From an uncultured Nitrososphaerota archaeon (GTDB lineage: Bacteria > Bacillota > Clostridia > Oscillospirales > Ruminococcaceae): 5,294 nt of DNA. Both the position numbers and the translations under genes were made by a program. The notes beneath the pieces were generated by a model that saw nothing but the letters and a program-made list of their open reading frames with translations, did not search any database and was not told the DNA's origin. Below, piece after piece: positions 1 through 5,294 of the stretch. Location of the stretch: assembly GCA_934869045.1 (NCBI GenBank), contig CAKXAF010000037.1:1-5294 (forward strand). The letters run 5' to 3'. Position 1 is the first letter of the stretch. Each line of letters begins with the position of its first letter.

Positions 1-971
1 GTCTGGGATGGAGCCCCCGCCCCAGCGGCCGCGCCGCCGAGGAATTCCCGGCGTTCCGGTACGGGAGGAACCTGCTTGGGCTTGCTGCCGAAAAGCTTAC
101 CGAAAAGGGGCGTTTTCTCCTCCTTTTTCCTGGAGGCGTCCTTGGCGTGCCTGCCGCCGGAAAGGATGGCCTCCAGATCGTCATCGCTGTCAGAGGAAAG
201 GCCCAGGTCCAGGGCTTCGCTTTTTTTCTTGCTCTTATCGGATTTTTCCGATTTTTGCGGGGGAACTGCAGGAGCGAAGTTCCAGCCGCCCGGGGCCGGC
301 TGCTTTACAGGAGGTTCAGGCTGCTGAACCGGAGGCTGCACAGGCGGCTGGACGGGTTTTTTCTGTACGGGAGGCGGGGTCTGGGAGTTCTGCGGGGGCT
401 GCTGGGGGGGAGCCGGCACGCCGTCCTGCTCCAGGGCGAGGCGGAACTCGCAGAGGGAGAAATCCCGGCGCATCAGGCATTTGTAAAGGGCCGCGGTCAA
501 TTGGCTGCCGTCCGGGATCTGGCAGCGCTCCAGAAGCCCGGCGAACAGCTCCTTGATGTCTTCGTCCGACGCGCAGGAACCCTGCACCGGAAAGTACAAA
601 TAGCGGATATCCATGGCGGAACGGTCCAGGTAGATGTACTGAGGGTCGAAGCAGAAATAGCGGTAGTCCAGGAACCAATCCTCCCCGTCCAGGAGGGGAT
701 CCACCAGCTTGTGAAGCAGCCTGGTGAACTCGCTGAGGGCAAAGGTCCCGCTCAGGTAGGCGAGGCTCACCCGGTTGCCGAAATCGTATTTCAGGACGGT
801 TTCGCCGTTGAGGCCGCTGACCGAAAAGGGGCAGAGGAAGGGCGGACGATCGCCCCGGATGGTTTCAAAGGCGGGGATATCCAGGGGCAGGCCGGAGGGG
901 AGGATACATTCCGCGTAGCCGCGGCCCAGGTAGCTGCCCAGCTCCAGCCGGATTCCATTTGGCAGTGTCAT
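1..971 (-). CDS. DUF6382-type protein, probable FHA protein, 3' end off window
   Basis: The frame is open from 971 to the left edge, giving 323 residues and no stop in the window. Residues 1-182 form a compact globular region (MTLPNGIRLELGSYLG, LDYRYFCFDPQYIYLD, IRYLYFPVQG, AALYKCLMRRDFSLCEF) that matches my recollection of DUF6382. That domain in Firmicutes usually precedes a Pro-rich linker and a C-terminal FHA domain. The linker is present here: Pro/Gln-rich with repeated PVQ (about 187-227), then a Lys/Ser run (240-252), an acidic DSDDD patch (261-265) and a basic KTPLFGKLFG segment (286-295). The FHA domain would lie beyond the edge and is not seen. FHA domains bind phosphothreonine, so a role in Ser/Thr-kinase signalling is inferred. 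No membrane segment is visible. In-frame ATGs at 989, 977 and 971 compete. AAAGGAA (980-986) favours 971; the ATG at 989 overlaps the upstream TGA and has no site. Codon periodicity is clean throughout. Confidence 0.8.
   Translation of the reverse strand, partial: MTLPNGIRLELGSYLGRGYAECILPSGLPLDIPAFETIRGDRPPFLCPFSVSGLNGETVLKYDFGNRVSLAYLSGTFALSEFTRLLHKLVDPLLDGEDWFLDYRYFCFDPQYIYLDRSAMDIRYLYFPVQGSCASDEDIKELFAGLLERCQIPDGSQLTAALYKCLMRRDFSLCEFRLALEQDGVPAPPQQPPQNSQTPPPVQKKPVQPPVQPPVQQPEPPVKQPAPGGWNFAPAVPPQKSEKSDKSKKKSEALDLGLSSDSDDDLEAILSGGRHAKDASRKKEEKTPLFGKLFGSKPKQVPPVPERREFLGGAAAGAGAPSQ
291..413 (-). repeat. Low-complexity Pro/Gln-rich linker (coding)
   Basis: The DUF6382-type protein has a ~41-residue stretch built of P, Q, V and K with recurring PVQP units (PPVQKKPVQPPVQPPVQQPE). 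It looks like a flexible, extended linker between the N-terminal domain and whatever follows. The short repeating codons make this part prone to length variation between strains. Confidence 0.7.
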
Positions 972-979
972 GTCCATCG

Positions 980-986
980 TTCCTTT
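980..986 (-). promoter_or_regulatory. Ribosome binding site for the DUF6382-type gene
   Basis: On the minus strand AAAGGAA directly follows the TGA of the WG-repeat gene. Counted from AAAGGA, the distance is nine bases to the ATG at 971 and only three to the ATG at 977, so 971 is the better-placed start; 977 remains possible. Confidence 0.55.
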
Positions 987-988
987 CA

Positions 989-2284
989 TCAGGGATTTGC
1001 CTGAAAACGGATCAGGCTCCAGCCGCTTTCCGTCTGTACGGCGGCCGCTCTTTCGGAGAAGGGCTTTGCCCCGGTATATTGCAGGGGGACAGCGATCTCG
1101 CCGCGAAGGCTGATGTAGCCCCAAAGACCGTCTCTTTCCACAGCGGCAACCCCCTCTGAGAAGGAGCGGGCGTTGTCCCACGCAAAGGGAAGGACCTCCT
1201 GGCCGTTTTTGTCAAGGAAGCCCCACTTTCCGTCTTTGCAGACCGCGGCCAGACCGCCGCTCTCCAGGAAGGGACAGGCGTCGGTATAGCCGGTTTCGGA
1301 AATTTTGGCCCCCGTGGCATCCACGAGGTAGTAAAGGCCGCCGGATTTCGCGAAGGCCCTGTCGTTTCGGTAGGCGCAGCCCTTTTCGTCCAGGGCAAAG
1401 CCGTCGAACTCGCCGGTCTGGTCCTCGCTGGAGGAATTCTGAAGGACCCATTTCCCGTTCCGGCAGACCGCGCGGCCGCCGTCGGAGAGGGTTCCGATAA
1501 AGTCGTACTCCGTGCTGCCAATCCGCATTTCCGCGTTTGCCAGCCGCCATTTTCCGTTGATTCGCAGGGAGGTCACGCCTTGTCCGAAGGGGGCGATGCC
1601 GTCGGCGTTCTCTTTGCAAAGGGCCGTGCGGAAGCCGTCAGCGTCGATGGTGATGACCTGTCCGTTTTCGATGACAGCGGCGCTCCCATTTTCAAAGTCC
1701 ATGGCCTGGTCGAAAACGCAGGGGATCGTCAGGTCGCCGTCGGCGTCCAGGTAGCCCCATTTTCCTTCCAGGCAGACCGCCGCGAATCCCCCGGACATGG
1801 AGCGGATCTCCTCATACTTGGCATAGCTTTTGGTGAAGGCATAGCGGACCGATTCGTAGTAGTCTGTCAGCACCTCGCTGTTCAGCCGGGCAATGCCCTC
1901 CTTTAGGGTATCCAGGCCGCTCTGGTACTTGTGGTTGAGGAAGTAGTGGTCTGCGGTCTCCCGGTAAAGATCCGCATTGGCGGCATCCCCATCCAGCATG
2001 GACAGGAGGGTGGTCAGGTAGGACTTTTCCTCGCCCAGCGCCTGGTAGCAGTCCGCCAGCGCCCGCTGCACCTCTGCGGTCCGCCCGGTCTGGATTTCTG
2101 CGGCCTCCTCCAGAAGGGGGACGGCGCGGACGTAGACCTGGTCGCTGATATAGGCCTGAGCCTCTGCGAACAGCTCATCCTGTCGGGCGCTGTTCCGGGA
2201 ACCGGCAGTGACAGCGGCCAGCCAGACAAGGATAGCCGCTGCCGCGAGGAGGACGGCCAGTAAGATTTTCTTGCTTTGATACAA
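989..2284 (-). CDS. Membrane-anchored WG-repeat protein with TPR-like region
   Basis: With the TTG start at 2284 the protein has 431 residues. A short basic N-terminus (YQSKK) precedes one membrane segment (about residues 5-25); the charges suggest an inside N-terminus and an exported body. Residues ~33-160 are helical and TPR-like (AEAQAYISDQVYVRAVPLLEE, ALADCYQALG, ETADHYFLNHKYQSGL). From ~165 to the end run about eight WG-type beta repeats spaced ~34-36 residues, with cores KWGYLDADG, KWRL, KWVL, KWGFLDKNGQ, LWGYISLRG and GWSL, each followed by a 'phe-x-glu-gly/arg-x-ala-ala-val'-like strand. WG repeats are widespread in bacteria and have no single known function; protein binding is the usual guess. 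I prefer TTG 2284 because AAAGGCGG sits seven bases upstream, while the GTG at 2302 has no purine-rich site before it. The gap to the peptidase stop is 33 bases. A role at the Tad pilus is inferred from position alone. Confidence 0.85.
   Translation of the reverse strand: MYQSKKILLAVLLAAAAILVWLAAVTAGSRNSARQDELFAEAQAYISDQVYVRAVPLLEEAAEIQTGRTAEVQRALADCYQALGEEKSYLTTLLSMLDGDAANADLYRETADHYFLNHKYQSGLDTLKEGIARLNSEVLTDYYESVRYAFTKSYAKYEEIRSMSGGFAAVCLEGKWGYLDADGDLTIPCVFDQAMDFENGSAAVIENGQVITIDADGFRTALCKENADGIAPFGQGVTSLRINGKWRLANAEMRIGSTEYDFIGTLSDGGRAVCRNGKWVLQNSSSEDQTGEFDGFALDEKGCAYRNDRAFAKSGGLYYLVDATGAKISETGYTDACPFLESGGLAAVCKDGKWGFLDKNGQEVLPFAWDNARSFSEGVAAVERDGLWGYISLRGEIAVPLQYTGAKPFSERAAAVQTESGWSLIRFQANP
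992..1792 (-). repeat. About eight WG-type protein repeats (coding)
   Basis: Aligning the Trp positions of the encoded protein gives a regular 33-39 residue period. In numbering from the TTG start, the cores fall near residues 176, 210, 246, 279, 318, 354, 388 and 422. Six cores carry Trp. The second (ENGQVITIDADG) and fifth (GLYYLVDATG) keep the 'x-hydrophobic-D-x-x-G' end but have Val or Tyr at the Trp position. The sixth and seventh are the most canonical. The units are diverged at DNA level, so this is an old protein repeat, not a recent tandem duplication. Confidence 0.75.
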
Positions 2285-2290
2285 ACAAAT

Positions 2291-2299
2291 CCCGCCTTT
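2291..2299 (-). promoter_or_regulatory. Ribosome binding site for the WG-repeat gene
   Basis: On the minus strand AAAGGCGGG matches AAAGGAGG at seven of eight positions and ends seven bases before the TTG at 2284. It would be read as codons 2-4 if translation began at the GTG at 2302, which itself has no purine-rich upstream stretch. This supports the TTG start. Confidence 0.6.
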
Positions 2300-2317
2300 C
2301 ACAATGCGGTCCGCGCG

Positions 2318-2956
2318 TCACAGGCGGAGCAGGTAGCAGAGAAACGTTCCGATGAACAGGAAGGGGACCAGGGGCACCCCGTCCTTCCGGCTCAGCTTTT
2401 TCCGGATCATCTGAACGATGGAAAAAACCGCGCAGAGGAGGAGTCCGTAAAACACCGCCCCGACGATCCGCGTGGCCGTCAGATAGAGACCCATCAGCGC
2501 CACCAGTTTGACGTCGCCGCCGCCCAGCTGTCTCCGGCTGAGAAAATAAGCGATGAGAAAGACCAGCCCCATCATTGCGGAGCCGATTCCTGCCAGAATC
2601 AGGCGTTTCAGCGCAGCCTCCGCGCCGCCCAGCAGGGAGATGCCGGCCAGTCCCAGGAAAATGCCGCCCATCCAGAGCAGCAGGCGGTTGGGGACGATTT
2701 TCTGCCGCAGGTCGATTACCGATAACACATACAGAAACCAGAGTGCGGTTCCGGCGAATGCCATTTCTGTCCAATCCATATGATTGCGTTGCCAGAAGCC
2801 GAGGATCCCGTAAGGAACCGGCAGCAGAAAGGCGGCTCGGACCAGAATGTCCGGCTTCTGCCCCTGAGAGGGGGATTCCAGGAAAGGCGGGAGCACCCAT
2901 ACCGCCAGTACTGCGGCGATTAGGCCCGCGCAGACTGCGATTGCCGTTGTTGCCAA
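2318..2956 (-). CDS. A24-family (TadV/CpaA-like) prepilin peptidase
   Basis: This 212-residue, very hydrophobic protein has about six to seven predicted membrane helices. It carries the type IV prepilin peptidase signatures: SVIDLRQKIVPN with catalytic Asp82 (residues 79-90), GGGD with catalytic Asp148 (145-148), and a late VPFLFIG motif (197-203) resembling the conserved PF-x-PFL stretch. The enzyme is a GxGD aspartyl protease of the inner membrane that removes prepilin leaders. It lacks the N-terminal cysteine-rich methyltransferase domain of PilD, as is usual for the Tad-type TadV/CpaA branch. The likely substrates are Flp prepilins encoded elsewhere and the TadE-like protein just upstream. 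The start is TTG at 2956: an in-frame TGA lies only two codons upstream (2963-2965) and the next internal Met is residue 60, inside the fold. The ribosome site is weak (GAG nine bases upstream). The gap to the TadE stop is 24 bases. Confidence 0.93.
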   Translation of the reverse strand: MATTAIAVCAGLIAAVLAVWVLPPFLESPSQGQKPDILVRAAFLLPVPYGILGFWQRNHMDWTEMAFAGTALWFLYVLSVIDLRQKIVPNRLLLWMGGIFLGLAGISLLGGAEAALKRLILAGIGSAMMGLVFLIAYFLSRRQLGGGDVKLVALMGLYLTATRIVGAVFYGLLLCAVFSIVQMIRKKLSRKDGVPLVPFLFIGTFLCYLLRL

Positions 2957-2980
2957 TTTGCTTCACTCACTTTCCATGTC

Positions 2981-3805
2981 TCAGGGGGAAGATTTCCGGT
3001 CGCTGCCATCTCCGTCCAGCCAGGCGCTGGCCGCCGCCCGCTGGACAACGTGGAAGCTGTCGCTGGGGAGGGGAAGCAGGGGGAACTGTACGGAAATATC
3101 GTATTCCACAATGAGGTCGATGGTTTTGCCATCGTAAAAAAGCCGGGATTCGCTGAAATCCAAGCCCTCCCAGCCGCCCTTGACTCCGTAGGCAGTGAGA
3201 AAGCCGTCCGCGTCCTGGCCGCCGGCATCTTCCAGATATTTAGGCGCCAAGGCCGTGGCCAGAGGCGCCAGGATCAACCGGCTTTTGCCATATTCCAGAG
3301 CCCCCTGGGCGCCCAGATAGAGGAATGCGATGGCCGTCTGCTTGGGATCCCTGGCCAGGGAAACCAGGGAACTGCCGGTCTGGATGGCGTCGGCTGCGGT
3401 AGTCTCGCCGGCGCTGATGAGGCTGTCCAGATCCTTCTGCAGTTCGTCAAAATCCAGCTCTCCGCCGGTGAGGTCGCTCTGGGTCTTGCCGAAGGCGCTG
3501 GTCAGGGTGTTGACGGAATCCCACAGGGTGTTGAGGTTTTTGGCGGATTCGTTGACGCTCTGAGCCTCCGTGCCGGCCTTTTCAAGAAAGCTGTCGTGCT
3601 TTTCCTGAAGGCCGGAGGCGCTGTAGAGGTAGCTATAGGAGGAGAGCTCCCGGACCGTCTGGGTCAGGGCGTACTGGACACGGTCATGGACAATGTAGAG
3701 ATTGGTCAGATTAATCAGAAAGGCCATGATGCCGATGAAAATGACCAGAGAAATGGAGGCTTCCACTACGATGGAGCCGCGTTGGGAGGTTTTCAGTTCC
3801 CGCAT
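2981..3805 (-). CDS. TadE-like pilus assembly pseudopilin
   Basis: This 274-residue protein begins MRELKTSQRGSIVVEAS. A short basic leader ends at Gly10, followed by a hydrophobic helix (about residues 11-39) with Glu15 at position +5 after the Gly. That is the classical prepilin peptidase signature, and the TadE N-terminus resembles it. A polar, probably helical or coiled-coil stretch follows (about 66-150), then an Ala/Leu-rich segment (158-191). The C-terminal end, YDISVQFPLLPLPSDSF then VVQRAAASAW, is a pattern common in Clostridial TadE-like proteins. TadE proteins are minor pseudopilins of the Tad/Flp system, matured by the dedicated peptidase and needed for pilus assembly at the membrane. 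I chose the ATG at 3805 because AAGGGGG lies seven bases upstream and because this Met directly precedes the leader. An in-frame start at 3874 would overlap the upstream gene by 68 bases. The upstream TGA is one base away, so translation is probably coupled. Confidence 0.87.
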   Translation of the reverse strand: MRELKTSQRGSIVVEASISLVIFIGIMAFLINLTNLYIVHDRVQYALTQTVRELSSYSYLYSASGLQEKHDSFLEKAGTEAQSVNESAKNLNTLWDSVNTLTSAFGKTQSDLTGGELDFDELQKDLDSLISAGETTAADAIQTGSSLVSLARDPKQTAIAFLYLGAQGALEYGKSRLILAPLATALAPKYLEDAGGQDADGFLTAYGVKGGWEGLDFSESRLFYDGKTIDLIVEYDISVQFPLLPLPSDSFHVVQRAAASAWLDGDGSDRKSSP

Positions 3806-3806
3806 C

Positions 3807-5294
3807 TCAGTACCCCCTTGTCTGCGAGTAGGAAAAGCTGCCGGAAAAGGGGTCATTCTGCTGGCCGAAGACATTCTGGACGTAGGGCATGAAGAGCATG
3901 GGAAGGGTAGTGTTCACGGTCGTTTGGATGGCGGTGTAGGAATCTGCCAGACGGTAATCCAGAGAAGTCAGCGGGCTTTGCCGATAGTGATTGACGTTCA
4001 TTTCAATGAGGTTTCCCGTCCGGGCGGTGAGGGTTTCGCCATCCCGGAATATCAGGAGCAGGAGGGTGATGTAGCCTTCATAGGAGAGATTGAAGTTTTT
4101 GGTTTTGCCGGCCTCTCCGCCGCCCTCTCCGCCGGAGGTTCCGGAAACCAGGAAGCCGAAAAACTGGCTGGGTTTCAGAACCCAGTCGGTTTTTCGCTTA
4201 TAGAGAGCCACCGCTTCGCCATTCAGGAGCTTATTCAGGTCATTGGCGGTCTCGGCGGCGGTCAAAGCCGCACGGAGGGCCTCGCGGACGGCCAGCTGGA
4301 TCAGGGGATTGCCGGCGGACAGGATCGCGGCGACAGAGTTGAGGGCGGAATTGATTTCGCTGTCCGTGTAGGTGTAGATGAAATTCAGGACGTAGCGGAT
4401 GCCGAAAACCGTAGAGCGGACGGCGGAGACGTTGTCCGCGGCGTTCTGCTTTCCGGAGTAGACGTACTCCAGTTCGCTGCGATAGAGGTAGTTGGCGTCC
4501 GGGGATTTTTCGATGCCGGTCAGCGAAATATCAGCCTTGCTGCCGTCCGGATCCTTTTCGTGCTGGACGTTGGTGGAGTAGCAGGAAAACATTCCGACAT
4601 CGTATTCCACCATCAGGAGCTTGTGAAGGAGGTCTGTGCCGGTTCCGGCCGCCGCACCGTCGAACTGGTCGGCGATGTCGCCGGTCATCTCAGCGGCGAG
4701 CTCATCCTCCTCGCCGTCGGTGACGGAGGGGGTGGAGCTTGAGCCGTAGGAGGCGGAACCTCCGTAGGTGCGGGCGTTCCAGATAGCGTCGGGGATCTCC
4801 TTTACCACCAGGTCCGGGGTGGCAAAGACGTTTTTCAGGATGCTTTCCGTCCGATCGTTCAGATCGGAGCGATTGCTTTCAGCAGTGGATTTTTGGCTGG
4901 AATCCCCGCCGGAGAAGTAGGATTTCAGGGTATTATAGAGGCTGGGGTTCACATCCTTCGCGTACTTCCAGTTGAGGGAGGGGACCGGGACGTTGCTGAT
5001 ACGGCTGGGCTTGGCGTCCTTGGGGGCCCACTGATAGTCCGAGAAGGTTTTGCCGTTATCGAACTGAATGGAGCCGATATCGTCCTTCATAGCGTCGATT
5101 TTGTCCTGATTGCCCGCCAGGGTATCGGCGAATTCGGTGAAGTCGTAACCGAAGAGGGCTTCGTATTCCTTGATCTGTTCTTCCATGGCGGACTGGACCT
5201 CGGAGGAACAGCCGGAGAGCTGGCCGCGCATGGAGCGGATTCCCTCCTGGATATCCCCGATTTTTTTATCGATTTTTTTGCAGGTGGACTGGAG
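3807..5294 (-). CDS. DUF5702-type Tad-locus envelope protein, 5' end off window
   Basis: The reading frame is open to the right edge and 495 residues are visible, so the start and any N-terminal signal or membrane segment lie outside; the internal ATG at 5231 is probably not the start. The first ~75 visible residues look like a charged helical or coiled-coil segment beginning CKKIDKKIGDIQEG. A Ser/Gly/Asp-rich variable stretch follows (about residues 125-220). The rest has the pattern I associate with DUF5702: a hydrophobic LLHKLLMVEYDVGMFSCYST block (about 222-241), a Glu/Tyr-rich LEYVYSGK block (275-282), an Ala-rich helical region ending in LLNGEAVALYKRK (about 356-368), a Gly-rich loop (385-395) and a hydrophobic YEGYITLLLLIF segment (405-416). 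DUF5702 proteins typically sit beside TadE-like genes in Firmicute Tad loci. Their function is unknown; secretion and assembly with the pilus machinery are inferences. It ends in TGA one base before the next start. The family call is from memory of its pattern, not a search. Confidence 0.78.
   Translation of the reverse strand, partial: LQSTCKKIDKKIGDIQEGIRSMRGQLSGCSSEVQSAMEEQIKEYEALFGYDFTEFADTLAGNQDKIDAMKDDIGSIQFDNGKTFSDYQWAPKDAKPSRISNVPVPSLNWKYAKDVNPSLYNTLKSYFSGGDSSQKSTAESNRSDLNDRTESILKNVFATPDLVVKEIPDAIWNARTYGGSASYGSSSTPSVTDGEEDELAAEMTGDIADQFDGAAAGTGTDLLHKLLMVEYDVGMFSCYSTNVQHEKDPDGSKADISLTGIEKSPDANYLYRSELEYVYSGKQNAADNVSAVRSTVFGIRYVLNFIYTYTDSEINSALNSVAAILSAGNPLIQLAVREALRAALTAAETANDLNKLLNGEAVALYKRKTDWVLKPSQFFGFLVSGTSGGEGGGEAGKTKNFNLSYEGYITLLLLIFRDGETLTARTGNLIEMNVNHYRQSPLTSLDYRLADSYTAIQTTVNTTLPMLFMPYVQNVFGQQNDPFSGSFSYSQTRGY
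3813..3819 (-). promoter_or_regulatory. Ribosome binding site for the TadE-like gene
   Basis: On the minus strand AAGGGGG stands seven bases before the ATG at 3805, one mismatch from AAGGAGG. It lies inside the last codons of the upstream DUF5702-type gene. It decides the start in favour of 3805 rather than the longer frame from 3874, and fits translational coupling across the TGA-G-ATG junction. Confidence 0.75.
5258..5279 (-). repeat. Tandem 10-base direct repeat with A7 tracts (coding)
   Basis: The plus strand reads CGATTTTTTT twice (5258-5267 and 5270-5279), offset by 12 bases. On the coding strand this gives two AAAAAATC codon runs encoding KKIDKKI in the DUF5702-type gene. It lies in an N-terminal helical, probably coiled-coil segment. 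The offset is a multiple of three, so the frame is kept. Confidence 0.7.

Noticed and set aside
975..989. ATG at 989 or 977 as start of the DUF6382-type gene
   Set aside because: The ATG at 989 overlaps the upstream stop and has no purine-rich site before it. The ATG at 977 is only three bases after AAAGGA. Neither is excluded, but 971 has better spacing.
147..1004. 285-codon plus-strand open frame opposite the DUF6382-type gene
   Set aside because: It is antisense to a frame with clear domain pattern and a ribosome site. Its translation is Gly/Ala/Val/Arg-rich with no recognisable domain, as expected from the complement of GC-rich codons.
2175..2966. 263-codon minus-strand frame overlapping the prepilin peptidase
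   Set aside because: It is an out-of-frame shadow, Arg/Gly/Pro-rich with no motif, while the overlapping frame has both catalytic aspartates and membrane helices.
3806..3874. Upstream extended start for the TadE-like gene at 3874
   Set aside because: It would add 23 residues that overlap the DUF5702-type gene and would place a polar stretch before the prepilin leader. The ATG at 3805 has a good ribosome site.
3050..4742. Long plus-strand open frames (3050-3892 and 3702-4742)
   Set aside because: Both are antisense shadows of the TadE-like and DUF5702-type genes. They overlap each other, lack family-like sequence and have no convincing start sites.
5259..5279. T-rich tracts on the plus strand as a possible terminator
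   Set aside because: They have no GC-rich stem before them and lie inside an open coding frame transcribed from the other strand.
1..5294. Search for CRISPR, tRNA/rRNA, insertion sequences, riboswitches and promoters
   Set aside because: Nearly every base is in one of five coding frames and the junctions are at most 33 bases. I saw no palindromic arrays, terminal inverted repeats, cloverleaf-like sequence or convincing -35/-10 pairs.

Overview
The window is one uninterrupted minus-strand gene block of five genes. It is GC-rich, tightly packed, and has no intergenic gap longer than about 35 bases. Protein families and gene order suggest the distal part of a tight-adherence (Tad / Flp-type IV pilus) locus from a GC-rich Clostridia-class Firmicute, perhaps Oscillospiraceae-like. 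The taxon is an inference from family content and composition; no taxonomic marker is present.

In transcription order (right to left): (1) 3807-5294, a DUF5702-type secreted or envelope protein whose N-terminus lies off the right edge; (2) 2981-3805, a TadE-like pseudopilin with a recognisable prepilin cleavage site; (3) 2318-2956, a short A24 (TadV/CpaA-type) prepilin peptidase with both catalytic aspartates; (4) 989-2284, a membrane-anchored protein with a helical TPR-like part and about eight WG-type repeats; (5) 1-971, a DUF6382-type protein with a Pro/Gln-rich linker, whose C-terminus (where an FHA domain is expected) lies off the left edge. The fifth gene has no stop codon in the window and is easy to miss.

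The junctions are 1, 24, 33 and 17 bases, which fits a single operon with coupled translation. No promoter, terminator, RNA gene, mobile element or CRISPR array is visible. Functionally, the peptidase would process the pseudopilin encoded just upstream of it. DUF5702 and TadE-like proteins are typical envelope components of Firmicute Tad loci. The WG-repeat protein and the DUF6382/FHA protein look like accessory surface and signalling parts whose roles in this machine are not established. Two of the five genes appear to start with TTG.
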